Assembly: GCA_018365455.1 (NCBI GenBank)
Contig: JAGZJZ010000016.1
Span: forward strand, 62,001 to 126,000
Direction of reading: 5' to 3'
From: Clostridiales bacterium
GTDB lineage: Bacteria > Bacillota > Clostridia > Lachnospirales > Lachnospiraceae
Length of the DNA: 64,000 bases
Position numbers and translations under genes: made by a program. The notes beneath the pieces are model-generated. The model had not been told where the DNA came from, made no database searches, and was given only the letters and a program-made list of their open reading frames with translations. Each line of letters opens with the position of its first letter. Within the stretch, counting starts at the first letter, position 1. Positions 1 through 8,050 of this stretch are shown piece by piece.

Positions 1-90
1 GTGGAGTCAGCAGCTGCCCAGATTGCGGCAGTTGTGGTAATCACAGCAATCGCAGTGCCAATGATAACAGGTGTATTTGTAAAAAAATAA
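1..90 (+). CDS. C-terminal end of a membrane permease (partial)
   Basis: An open frame runs in from the left edge and stops with TAA at 88-90. The last ~29 residues are hydrophobic (repeated Ala/Val/Ile, then a Pro-Met-Ile-Thr turn) and end in two lysines, as expected for a final transmembrane helix with a short cytoplasmic tail. The pattern resembles the end of 2-keto-3-deoxygluconate permease-type carriers, but with so little sequence this is only a suggestion. The fucose mutarotase gene begins 18 bases later with its own GGAGG, so both are probably in one sugar-uptake operon that starts outside the window. Confidence 0.45.
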   Translation: MESAAAQIAAVVVITAIAVPMITGVFVKK

Positions 91-108
91 AAACTGGAGG
101 ACAGTAGA

Positions 109-549
109 ATGTTAAAAGGAATACCACAGATATTATCACCGCAACTTTTAAAAGTATTATGTGAAATGGGACACAGTGACAGAATCATCATCTCCGACGG
201 CAATTTCCCGGCAGAATCCATGGGTAAAAATGCTATCGTGATTCGCTGTGACGGACACGGAGTTCCTGAAATATTAGATGCCATTTTAAAGGTTATGCCG
301 CTGGACACCTACGTGGAACAGCCAGTGAACCTGATGGAAGTAATGGCTGGAGACAATGTGGAAACCCCCATCTGGGATACATACAAAGAAATCGTTGCAA
401 AGTATGACGGCAGAGGCGAAAAGGCAGTTGGCAACATAGAGCGGTTCGCATTTTATGAAGAAGCAAAAAAAGTCTATGCAATTATTACAACCAGCGAAAA
501 AGCACTCTACGCAAATGTAATGCTGCAAAAAGGCGTAGTAGTGGAATAA
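109..549 (+). CDS. fucU: L-fucose mutarotase, RbsD/FucU family
   Basis: 146 aa, the usual length for FucU. It interconverts the alpha and beta anomers of L-fucose in the cytoplasm so that the isomerase receives the right form. Family signatures are visible: an N-terminal LLKVLCEMGHSD stretch with the catalytic-type His, a DGNFPA segment, and the FucU-type C-terminal half with an ERFAFYEEAKK stretch. Start chosen at ATG 109 with GGAGG about 8 bases upstream. It follows a permease end by 18 bases and is followed by a strong hairpin. The GH95 alpha-L-fucosidase 7.5 kb downstream gives it a logical partner: released fucose needs mutarotation. Fucose isomerase, kinase and aldolase genes are not in the window. 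Confidence 0.9.
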   Translation: MLKGIPQILSPQLLKVLCEMGHSDRIIISDGNFPAESMGKNAIVIRCDGHGVPEILDAILKVMPLDTYVEQPVNLMEVMAGDNVETPIWDTYKEIVAKYDGRGEKAVGNIERFAFYEEAKKVYAIITTSEKALYANVMLQKGVVVE

Positions 550-570
550 AACAGTTTTAATCAGAAAAGA

Positions 571-630
571 AAAAGGCGCTGCCTGATGAAGAAAATGAAG
601 TTTGATTTTCGTCATTGGACAGCGCTTTTT
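571..630. terminator. Bidirectional terminator between fucU and the DUF1801 gene
   Basis: Long hairpin with arms at 571-581 and 620-630, extended inward by further pairing (GATGAAGAAAAT against ATTTTCGTCATT). It ends in T5 on the plus strand and in a T run on the minus strand. It separates two convergent genes. Confidence 0.8.
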
Positions 631-647
631 GCAATTAATGCAGCAGT

Positions 648-1034
648 TTATTTGGATTTTTTCTTATTCTTCTTTACTTCATATATTTCCATATTTTCCT
701 TTATACGGAATGCAACAATCTCTCTTATAAGATCCAGTGGCAGAGGTTCATCATAAGGAAATTGAATCGCACCTTTGCTGCACTTGTATTCCGATAATTT
801 TTCCTGAAAGCAGGCAACGCCATTTTCACCGGGATAAAACCCTAAATGATGTTTATTGGCGGCAAAATGAACTAAGTTTCCATGATATACAAAGGTTGGC
901 ATACCCCAGCTGATTTTCTCGGAAGCGTCCGGAGCACATTCACGGATGTGGCTGTGCATGGCATTTAGCTTTTCCTGTATCTCTGGCGGGTATTGGGCGA
1001 TGTAGCTGTCGATGGTGGTAATTTCACTGGTCAT
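648..1034 (-). CDS. DUF1801 / YdhG-like protein
   Basis: 128 aa cytoplasmic protein of the DUF1801 family (YdhG/YjhX-like). Family features are an N-terminal helix (DSYIAQYPPEIQEKLNAMHSH), the KISWGMPTF strand, FAANKHHLGFYPG and a KGAIQFPYDEPLP segment, followed by a lysine-rich tail. Some members have been described as iron chaperones, but most are uncharacterised and no catalytic motif is evident. The ATG at 1034 lies inside the last codons of the upstream response-regulator gene (11-base overlap), which suggests translational coupling. It may therefore be expressed with the kinase/regulator pair, though a functional link is unknown. Confidence 0.8.
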   Translation of the reverse strand: MTSEITTIDSYIAQYPPEIQEKLNAMHSHIRECAPDASEKISWGMPTFVYHGNLVHFAANKHHLGFYPGENGVACFQEKLSEYKCSKGAIQFPYDEPLPLDLIREIVAFRIKENMEIYEVKKNKKKSK

Positions 1035-2640
1035 GGTCTTGGATCTCCTTATTTAAATTGTATTTTTGGGTAAGTTTGCAGTGCTGTGGTATTCGTAACT
1101 GCTTCCGGTAATCAGTAAGTGTCATCCCGGTATGATTTTTAAATAGCGTGCTCAGGTAAGTGGGATTATTTTCAAATCCAAGTGCATCGCATAATTCAAT
1201 AACTTTGATCTCAGGGTTTTCCTCCAAATATTTTTTTGCAAAATTTATTTTTTGCTCTGTCAGATACTTTGTAAATTTCATTCCGGCTGTTTTGGAAAAT
1301 AATTTGCTCAGGTAATCTTCACTCATATACAGTTTCGTTCGGGCGATCCATTTCAGACTGAGAGAAGGGTTTGAAATATGTTCGTCAACGAGTTTCATAA
1401 TGGTTTCCACAATGCTTTTCTGGTGATCCTGCAGAAAATTTTGATTCTCTGCAGCTAGCTGTTCTAAGGTATGCAGGATAAATACTCTTGCGTCAGAGAG
1501 TGTATCTAAGGATATCAGTTTTCTTAGTTTTTGATAATCCAGAATTTTATTTTCATTTTTGCTCAGGCTTTTAAGAAACAGATATAAGTCAAAAATGCGG
1601 TTCTGCATGTCCTCCACCCGGTACATGGAATTTTGAAGTCCCTGGAAGAAGAGGTCAATGTAGATTACAGAATCTTCAAATGAGCCTGTGGAAAGGCAGC
1701 TTTTCAGTTTCTCTTTGGAAAACTGAAAATCACCCTGGTGCTTAATCAACAGTTTTTGAGTAATATCCGGAGTCATGATCGTATCGGCTGGCAGATAATA
1801 ATAGTAGACCAGGCTTTCCTTAGCTTCGTCATATAAGGCAGGCAATTCCCGGAAAGTGCGGCTGGACGTGATGACAGCACGCAGGGGAATGGAGAAGAAG
1901 GATTCAAATTTTTCTTTTATCAATTTTATTTTTTCAATCAGATGATTCAAAGGATTCAGGGTGGTAAGAAGTATGATTTGTTCGTAAAGGATTGCGGAAC
2001 AAAAGGAAGCATCCTCCCTTAATATTTCCTGGCTGATATTCCTTAAGGCAAACTGGGATAAATAGGTGTTTTCTTTCTCTAATTGAAACGCAATCAGGCG
2101 GCAGTCCGTTGCCTGGCTCATTAATATCTGATGAAAAAAATCATAGTCAGAATCACTGCAGGCGCCCTGCAAAATGAAATTGGATAAAAAGCCTTCCTTA
2201 GCGGTGGGAAGCAGTTTATGCATATTTCTCTCATTGGTATTCAGAGTCTGCAGCATTTGCTTTTCTTCCTGTATTTTTTCAATCAGGGAATTGAGCGCCT
2301 GAATGATCTGGGTCTCATCGCTGGGCTTTAAGATATAATGCTGAACGCCGTATTCCATGGCTGCTTTTGCATACTCAAATTCTCCGTAACCGGATAACAA
2401 TATAAACTTGACGGGGAGCTGGTGGTAATTTGCCTCTTTCACTAACTGGATACCATCCATAACAGGCATTTTGATATCTGTAATAACAATGTCGGCAGGA
2501 TAGCTGCACAGATAGTCAAATGCCTGCTTTCCATTTTCGAAAACGGCTGTAAGTTCACAGCCTGCGCTATGCCAATCAATTATTTTTGAAATTCCGGTTC
2601 GAATGATTTCTTCATCATCAACAAGTACCACTTTTATCAT
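1024..2640 (-). CDS. Response regulator, YesN type (receiver + AraC HTH)
   Basis: 538 aa. Residues 1-120 are a receiver domain with acidic pair DDE at 8-10, phospho-acceptor Asp55 in VITDIKMPVMDG and the conserved Lys in ILKPSDE. A long central linker follows (~125-410), then a C-terminal AraC/XylS double helix-turn-helix (~430-525) with AKKYLEENPEIKVIELCDALGFENNPTYLSTLFKNHTGMTLTDYRK. Length and layout match YesN regulators. It is transcribed just after the sensor kinase; the 149-base gap between them is filled by a 13-bp tandem repeat. Its likely target is the divergent importer/fucosidase operon starting at 4789. Confidence 0.9.
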   Translation of the reverse strand: MIKVVLVDDEEIIRTGISKIIDWHSAGCELTAVFENGKQAFDYLCSYPADIVITDIKMPVMDGIQLVKEANYHQLPVKFILLSGYGEFEYAKAAMEYGVQHYILKPSDETQIIQALNSLIEKIQEEKQMLQTLNTNERNMHKLLPTAKEGFLSNFILQGACSDSDYDFFHQILMSQATDCRLIAFQLEKENTYLSQFALRNISQEILREDASFCSAILYEQIILLTTLNPLNHLIEKIKLIKEKFESFFSIPLRAVITSSRTFRELPALYDEAKESLVYYYYLPADTIMTPDITQKLLIKHQGDFQFSKEKLKSCLSTGSFEDSVIYIDLFFQGLQNSMYRVEDMQNRIFDLYLFLKSLSKNENKILDYQKLRKLISLDTLSDARVFILHTLEQLAAENQNFLQDHQKSIVETIMKLVDEHISNPSLSLKWIARTKLYMSEDYLSKLFSKTAGMKFTKYLTEQKINFAKKYLEENPEIKVIELCDALGFENNPTYLSTLFKNHTGMTLTDYRKQLRIPQHCKLTQKYNLNKEIQDHDQ

Positions 2641-2664
2641 GAGCGGTTTCCTCCGAATTATGTA

Positions 2665-2806
2665 TAATTTGAATTAGTTACTTGAATTAGTTATTTGTAT
2701 TAGTTATTTGAATTAGTTACTTGCTTCATATATTTGCTTCAGTTATTTGTATCAGATATTTGTTTAGTTATTTGTATTAGTTATCTGTATCAGTTATTTG
2801 CTTCAG
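2665..2806. repeat. 13-bp tandem repeat array (~11 units) between sensor kinase and regulator genes
   Basis: Eleven units of 12-13 bases read on the plus strand as variants of TTATTTGTATTAG: for example 2678-2690, 2691-2703, 2704-2716, 2717-2729, 2743-2755, 2768-2780, 2781-2793 and 2794-2806. Unit 2756-2767 is one base short. The array spans the whole kinase-regulator gap and runs into the 3' end of the kinase gene, where one unit encodes its last residues (EANN) and the TGA stop. Confidence 0.9.
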
Positions 2807-4559
2807 AGAAAGGATGATCCAAGGGAATAAGGAATCCAACGGCTGTTTCTGTATTTCGGGTACTTTGAATGATGAGATGATAGTCTGCACCATAAAATAA
2901 TTTAATCCGTTCGTTTACATTTTTGAGTCCCACCCCATTTCCGTTTGTTACGGCAGTTCCATTGAGAATTAGTGGAATCTGTGTCTCCGGGATTCCCGGT
3001 CCGTTATCCTTTACCTGTATCTGCAGTTGTTCTCCTGATTGCTGAATGACCAGGGTAATGGTACAGGGATGATCAGATGGTTCCAGTCCGTACTTGATGG
3101 AATTCTCGATAATGGGCTGAATCATGAGTTTCGGCATCTCTACGGAGAGTAAAGTTTCATCAATTATCGTTTCATAGATTAAGCGTTTGCCAAATCGGAT
3201 CTGCTGAATCGCGATATAATGATTTATTAATGTAAGTTCATCCTGGATGGTATGAAAGTTCTGCTTCTGGGTCATGGCGCTGCGCATAAGAACAGCCAGG
3301 GATTGTACGATAGTTGAGATCTGGGGCTGTCCATTCACCTTAGCGATCCAGTTAACGCAATCCAGGGCATTATATAGAAAGTGAGGATCGATCTGTGCCT
3401 GGAGAGCCTGCAGCTGTGCTTCCTTGGTGAGAAGTTGGGTTTTATAATTGTCATTAATCAGGGTATCTATCTGTTTGGTGGTATTGATAAAATTATGGCA
3501 GATTGCACCGATTTCATCTTCTCCTACCGATTCCAGCAGATACTCTTCCCGAATCTGGAAATTACCGTGGGCAAGTGAATGCATTTCTTCATTCATGCGG
3601 GATAGTGGTATTGTAATCATTCTGGAAATCCGGATACAGCTGATTAGAACAAGTAAAAAAACAATTACCAGGATTATAATTGCTGCCTGGACCGCTGTAT
3701 CTATGCCCTGCATAACCTGTGATTGTGAAATCAACAGATAATAATTCCAGTTTGTAATGGGGGACTGGCGCTGGGAAACAATATAGGATTTTCCCTGTAG
3801 TTTTTGGATGGAATCATCGGACAGGGAAGCAATCAGGGCAGGATCGAGTTCATGAGAAGGCTGGTAAAGCAAGGTATCGCCGTCTTTTATATAGATAAAA
3901 CTCTTATAATAATTTTCATTAAAGGAAGTATTGTCTGTAAGCTTATCCATATCAATCCAGATAATAATAGCCCCCAGGGTATCAAAATTATCTTTTCGGC
4001 TTGTGGAACGTATCAGTCTGGCACAGCCGATCAGATTATCCTTTGTGCGGTTTTGCAGCCAGACAGCCCCGCCGCTTTCATTGGATACTTCTTTTGGCAG
4101 ATCCTCCATGGAGGAGAAAGAGTGCCCAAAAGGTGAGGAGGCAGAACTGTATACGGCATTTTTTATAGAAAATACTTCAATCTTTTCTATTGATTTTGAA
4201 TAGGTACAACTGTTAAACAGATAGTCCCTGATGTGTTCTTCACAGCTGAGCCTTGTAAAAGGATCATTAGAAACTGAATGAATGATTTTCAGATTTTTCT
4301 GTACATCGGGAGAAGTCATGAGGGTCACCGAGTAATCCTTTAAATCTGTTATTTGAAGCTCCATCATTTCCTGATAGAGATTCAGGGTTTTCGAAGTCAT
4401 AAGTGTGACCTGTTTATGTAATTGGTAACGTATTGCAGTTAGAACAGTGATCATTACCAGACCGGTAACCAGAATGGAGAGCAGCAGTGAGAGCAGCATC
4501 TTACTTTGTACAGGGAGGTTTCGGAAATTTTTTTTCGGGGGAAAGATTAATATTTTCAT
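2790..4559 (-). CDS. Sensor histidine kinase, YesM type
   Basis: 589 aa membrane kinase. A transmembrane helix lies at ~20-43, followed by a ~240-residue extracellular sensing region (dCache-like by position). A second transmembrane helix is at ~288-310, then HAMP (~312-365). The His_kinase segment QAQIDPHFLYNALDCVNWI has the phospho-acceptor His near residue 390, followed by a HATPase domain with N-box IQPIIENSIKYG and G-boxes DNGPGIP and GNGVGLKNVNER. It should sense an extracellular oligosaccharide and phosphorylate the regulator at 1024-2640. An extended -10 (TGCTATAAT on the minus strand) lies near 4650, so it is transcribed divergently from the importer. The tandem repeat contributes its last codons. 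Confidence 0.9.
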   Translation of the reverse strand: MKILIFPPKKNFRNLPVQSKMLLSLLLSILVTGLVMITVLTAIRYQLHKQVTLMTSKTLNLYQEMMELQITDLKDYSVTLMTSPDVQKNLKIIHSVSNDPFTRLSCEEHIRDYLFNSCTYSKSIEKIEVFSIKNAVYSSASSPFGHSFSSMEDLPKEVSNESGGAVWLQNRTKDNLIGCARLIRSTSRKDNFDTLGAIIIWIDMDKLTDNTSFNENYYKSFIYIKDGDTLLYQPSHELDPALIASLSDDSIQKLQGKSYIVSQRQSPITNWNYYLLISQSQVMQGIDTAVQAAIIILVIVFLLVLISCIRISRMITIPLSRMNEEMHSLAHGNFQIREEYLLESVGEDEIGAICHNFINTTKQIDTLINDNYKTQLLTKEAQLQALQAQIDPHFLYNALDCVNWIAKVNGQPQISTIVQSLAVLMRSAMTQKQNFHTIQDELTLINHYIAIQQIRFGKRLIYETIIDETLLSVEMPKLMIQPIIENSIKYGLEPSDHPCTITLVIQQSGEQLQIQVKDNGPGIPETQIPLILNGTAVTNGNGVGLKNVNERIKLFYGADYHLIIQSTRNTETAVGFLIPLDHPFSEANN

Positions 4560-4730
4560 ATGTTATACTCCTTGGTATTTAAACGGTTTGATTTTGCACC
4601 ATTATGATCATTCAGGTTTCGTTATTATATAAAGTAAGATTGATGACTTCATTATAGCAAAGTTTTAGAAAAAAGAAAGCAGTACCGCTTTACATGTCGC
4701 TTTTTTCAAACATCACAGCGGTTTTTTAAA

Positions 4731-4759
4731 TTGGATATCCGCTGTAAGTCCGATATAAT
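4731..4759 (+). promoter_or_regulatory. Promoter of the fucosyl-oligosaccharide importer operon
   Basis: TTGGAT (4731-4736), a 17-base spacer, then a perfect TATAAT (4754-4759), 30 bases before the start at 4789. It faces the kinase promoter, so this intergenic region is the natural target of the YesN-type regulator. Confidence 0.7.
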
Positions 4760-4788
4760 CAAGGCATGAAAGAGAGAGGATGGTGTCT

Positions 4789-5712
4789 ATGAGAGAAAGA
4801 AAGGGAATGTCTGGTAAAAAAGTACACAGAAGGATACAGTGGTCGCCTTATGTTATGATTTTACCTTCCGTTATTCTAATGATTGGAATATTTGGATATC
4901 CCATCTGCAAAGTATTTTTGCTGAGTTTTCAAAATTATAATTATGCGGATTTTGCCAATACCGGATTTATCGGACTGGAAAATTTCAAGACTATTTTTAC
5001 AAACGATGATGTTGTAGGAGGAAGTATTCTATTTACCGTAAAGTGGGTTGTTGTGGAAGTCGGACTTCAGCTGGTATTTGGAATGATCCTGGCGCTGTTA
5101 TTAAACTGTAAATTTAAGGGCAGGGGAATTGTTCGTTCCCTGTCGCTGATACCCTGGGCGGTTTCCGGAGTGCTCACAACGATGCTGTGGATGCTGATCC
5201 TGAATCAAAGCATCGGTCTGGTAAACACACTGATGATGAAAGGGGGCGTGTCTGCAGGTAATGTTCCGGCATGGCTGGCAAGTCCTAAGCTGATTTTCTT
5301 TTCGGTCGTCATGATTGAACTATGGCGGGGAATTCCGTTTTTTGCAATTACACTGCTGGCTGCCATGCAGTCAATTCCAGGTGACATTTATGAAGCCTGT
5401 GATATAGACGGTGCCGGGAGGATAGCGAAATTTCGTTACATAACTCTGCCTTATTTAAAAGAAACGATAGTCTTGACCACACTGCTTCGCAGCATCTGGG
5501 AATTTAATTCTACGGATATGATATTTACATTGACAAACGGAGGACCGGTTAACTTGACTACAACCCTGCCAATCTATATGATGAAGACATCTATTGTAAA
5601 TGGAAATTATGGCTATGGTTCCGCACTTGGGGTTCTGGTATTCTTCTTCCTGTTGATATTTGCAGTGTTATATATGAAATTGAGTAAGTTTGGAGGTGAT
5701 GGAAATGAGTAA
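4789..5712 (+). CDS. Sugar ABC transporter permease, MalF/UgpA type
   Basis: 307 aa inner-membrane permease. About six hydrophobic helices are visible, with the first at ~15-40 (ending in GYPICKVFLLSFQNYN). The ATPase-contact EAA loop is near residue 200 (EACDIDGAGR...LP). It should form a heterodimer with the product of the next gene to import an oligosaccharide delivered by the lipoprotein at 6561. ATG 4789 is preferred over ATG 4780 because the AGAGAGAGGA ribosome site abuts 4780 but sits 8 bases from 4789. It overlaps the next gene by 8 bases. No ATP-binding subunit is encoded nearby. Confidence 0.9.
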   Translation: MRERKGMSGKKVHRRIQWSPYVMILPSVILMIGIFGYPICKVFLLSFQNYNYADFANTGFIGLENFKTIFTNDDVVGGSILFTVKWVVVEVGLQLVFGMILALLLNCKFKGRGIVRSLSLIPWAVSGVLTTMLWMLILNQSIGLVNTLMMKGGVSAGNVPAWLASPKLIFFSVVMIELWRGIPFFAITLLAAMQSIPGDIYEACDIDGAGRIAKFRYITLPYLKETIVLTTLLRSIWEFNSTDMIFTLTNGGPVNLTTTLPIYMMKTSIVNGNYGYGSALGVLVFFFLLIFAVLYMKLSKFGGDGNE

Positions 5713-6541
5713 TCAGAAAAAACTGGTGAAATGGTTCCTGTTCCGGATTCCGTTAGCGCTGATTCTGATCTTTATACTGATACCGTTTATCTGGGCAGTC
5801 ATCACTTCCTTTAAGACGAAGGATGTCATTACAGGTATGAATATTTCCCTGCTTCCCAATCCGGTTACGTTTGAGAATTATGTGAATGTCTGGAAAGTGA
5901 GCAAGTTTTCCAGCTATTTTATAAATAGTCTGTATGTATCTTTTATTGCATTGGTTATCATCGTTGTATGCTCTGTATTAAACGGTTATGCATTGGCAAG
6001 ATATAAGTTCAGAGGGAAAAATATATTTATGATGCTGCTGATCGGTACGCAGCTTATGCCGGTCATCATATTGATTATCCCGTTGTTTGTCATTTTTAAG
6101 CAGATGGGTCTGGTAAATAACAGATGGTCCCTGATTATTTTTTACATCGCAATGCAGATTCCGTTCAATTCGATTTTAATGAAGGGATTTGTGTCCGGTA
6201 TTCCGGTGGCGGTGGAGGAAGCGGCGTGGGTAGACGGGGCAAGCCGGACAAAGACAGCAATTTACATACTGTTTCCCATGCTGCTGCCAGGTATTGTAGC
6301 TACCGGTGCATTTGCATTTGTCAGCTGCTGGAACGAATTCATGGTTTCGTTTTCCTTCCTGACTTCCCAGAAATTATTTACCATCCCTGTGGGATTAAAG
6401 TATATGATAGGGGAATATACCATTGATTATGGTTCGCTGGCAGCAGGAAGTATTATTGCATTGATACCGCCGGTTATCTTATTTGCATATATTCAGAAAT
6501 ATCTGGTTAATGGACTGGGAGCCGGAGCAATTAAAGGATAA
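5705..6541 (+). CDS. Sugar ABC transporter permease, MalG type
   Basis: 278 aa partner permease with about six hydrophobic helices. It has an N-terminal IPFIWAVITSFK block typical of MalG/LacG proteins and the EAA loop EEAAWVDGASRTKTAIYILFP near residue 180. The C-terminus GLGAGAIKG is the usual ending. Start taken at ATG 5705, which overlaps the previous stop (ATGAGTAA) and has GGAGGTGAT 8 bases upstream; an in-frame ATG at 5690 lacks a ribosome site. Translational coupling with the upstream permease is likely. The lipoprotein gene follows after 19 bases. Confidence 0.9.
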   Translation: MSNQKKLVKWFLFRIPLALILIFILIPFIWAVITSFKTKDVITGMNISLLPNPVTFENYVNVWKVSKFSSYFINSLYVSFIALVIIVVCSVLNGYALARYKFRGKNIFMMLLIGTQLMPVIILIIPLFVIFKQMGLVNNRWSLIIFYIAMQIPFNSILMKGFVSGIPVAVEEAAWVDGASRTKTAIYILFPMLLPGIVATGAFAFVSCWNEFMVSFSFLTSQKLFTIPVGLKYMIGEYTIDYGSLAAGSIIALIPPVILFAYIQKYLVNGLGAGAIKG

Positions 6542-6560
6542 AAAAGAAAAGGAGAAAAGT

Positions 6561-7961
6561 ATGAGAAGAAGAAAGTTAAGTAAAATTTTGGCATTGGCTG
6601 CCATTGGAGCGGCTGTTATGGCGGGGTGTGCATCTCCTTCAGGAGACACAGGTGAGAGCAGTAGCAAAGAGACAGATGTATCAGAAGGAAGTACAAAAGA
6701 AACAACTGCCAAAGGAACGGATGCAAATGATGCAGGTACTGAGGAAACCACACTCACATTCTGGAAAGCGAGTGCAAATGAAGAACGAAATGCCTGGTGG
6801 GAGGAAACCATCGCTAAATTTGAAGAGGAACACCCGAAAATTAAAGTGGAATATCTGGGTGTGGCAGGGGATCTCAGCGCCTTTGACCAGAAACTGGACA
6901 TGGCGGTTGCAGCAAATGAAGCGCCGGATATCTTCAGCTCTTATCTGGACCCGAGCTATATATCAAGGGGAATTATCGAACCTCTGGATCAGTATTATGA
7001 CAGCTGGGCGGATAAGGATCAGATTCCGGATAAATACGTGGATCTGTACCGGGATATGGACTACAGCAGTGACAATCCGAAGCTCTATGCAACCCCTGCG
7101 GGAGGCAATGTACAGTGCCTGTATGTGAGACCGGACCTGTTAAAAGAGAAAGGCTTGGAAATTCCTGCAACCTGGGATGAATTCTTTGAGGCGGAAGAGA
7201 AGACTACGGATAAGGAAAAAGGAATATTTGGAGGAATTATTCGGGGCGGTGGTGGAAACGCGTCAGCCCTTGAGATGCTCATGTATTCTTACTCCGGTAT
7301 TACGGATTTTTTCATAGATGGGAAGTGCACCATCAATGATCCGAAAAATGTAGAATTTGTAGAAAAATATTTAGGCAGTTACGGTACCTATACATCTGAA
7401 GATGATATTAATAAGGCATGGCCGGAAATGGCTGCCCAGTTCCAGTCCGGAAAGGGTGTCATGATGGCACACAATCTGGGATCTGCCCAGGCAAATTATG
7501 AAGCATTTGGAAATGATGAAGCAAAGGTAAAGGCAGTTCCCTATCCGAAGAGTGCAACCGGTAAAATTGTAATTCCCAGTTTTCAACCGGCTGGAAATAT
7601 GATCACGGCTACCTCTAAAAATAAAGAAGCTGCATGGACATTTCTGGAGTGGCTGTTAAGTGCTCAGGAGACAAGCTCTTATGAAAAAATGATGTCTAAT
7701 ATGCCGGTAAATACAGAGGCTCAGAAAGACAGCTGGATTCAGGAAACTTCCTATATGAAAATGGGTGCAGATATGAATAATGACGAAAATGTTGTATTTT
7801 GTAATTTCCCGTATTATTTACCGAATTTTACAAATATAGAATCCGATTATGCTATGCCAAATATCCAAAAAGTAATGCTTGGACAGATGACTGCTCAGGA
7901 ATTACTGGATGGATGGGCAGAAAAGTTACAGGAAGATTATGACAGTGTTATGAGTAAATAA
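6561..7961 (+). CDS. Extracellular sugar-binding lipoprotein of the importer
   Basis: 466 aa family-1 solute-binding protein. A basic start (MRRRKLSK), hydrophobic stretch and lipobox VMAGC (lipidated Cys23) mark it as a membrane-anchored lipoprotein. A Ser/Thr/Glu-rich linker (~25-60) precedes the binding domain, which opens with TLTFWKASANEERNAWWEETIAKFEEEHP. The ATG at 6561 has AAAGGAGAAAA just upstream; longer in-frame reading from 6483 would destroy the signal peptide. Order permease-permease-binding protein-glycosidase suggests that it captures a fucosylated oligosaccharide, given the GH95 gene downstream. Specificity is inferred from context only. Confidence 0.9.
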   Translation: MRRRKLSKILALAAIGAAVMAGCASPSGDTGESSSKETDVSEGSTKETTAKGTDANDAGTEETTLTFWKASANEERNAWWEETIAKFEEEHPKIKVEYLGVAGDLSAFDQKLDMAVAANEAPDIFSSYLDPSYISRGIIEPLDQYYDSWADKDQIPDKYVDLYRDMDYSSDNPKLYATPAGGNVQCLYVRPDLLKEKGLEIPATWDEFFEAEEKTTDKEKGIFGGIIRGGGGNASALEMLMYSYSGITDFFIDGKCTINDPKNVEFVEKYLGSYGTYTSEDDINKAWPEMAAQFQSGKGVMMAHNLGSAQANYEAFGNDEAKVKAVPYPKSATGKIVIPSFQPAGNMITATSKNKEAAWTFLEWLLSAQETSSYEKMMSNMPVNTEAQKDSWIQETSYMKMGADMNNDENVVFCNFPYYLPNFTNIESDYAMPNIQKVMLGQMTAQELLDGWAEKLQEDYDSVMSK

Positions 7962-7970
7962 ATGAAGCGG

Positions 7971-8027
7971 GGGTGCAGGATACGGACATTTTGGAGCAAA
8001 TTCCAAAAAGTCCATAGAGCTGCACCC
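7971..8027 (+). terminator. Intra-operon hairpin after the binding-protein gene
   Basis: Arms GGGTGCAG (7971-7978) and CTGCACCC (8020-8027) with weak T-richness after the stem. Such a hairpin can stabilise the abundant binding-protein message or partly terminate transcription before the fucosidase gene. Confidence 0.5.
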
Positions 8028-8050
8028 TTTGAGATAAAATGGGGGACAAG

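Noticed and set aside
2665..2806. Possible CRISPR array from regular repeats
   Set aside because: Units are 13 bp and directly adjacent with no spacers, and there are no cas genes; it is a simple tandem repeat.
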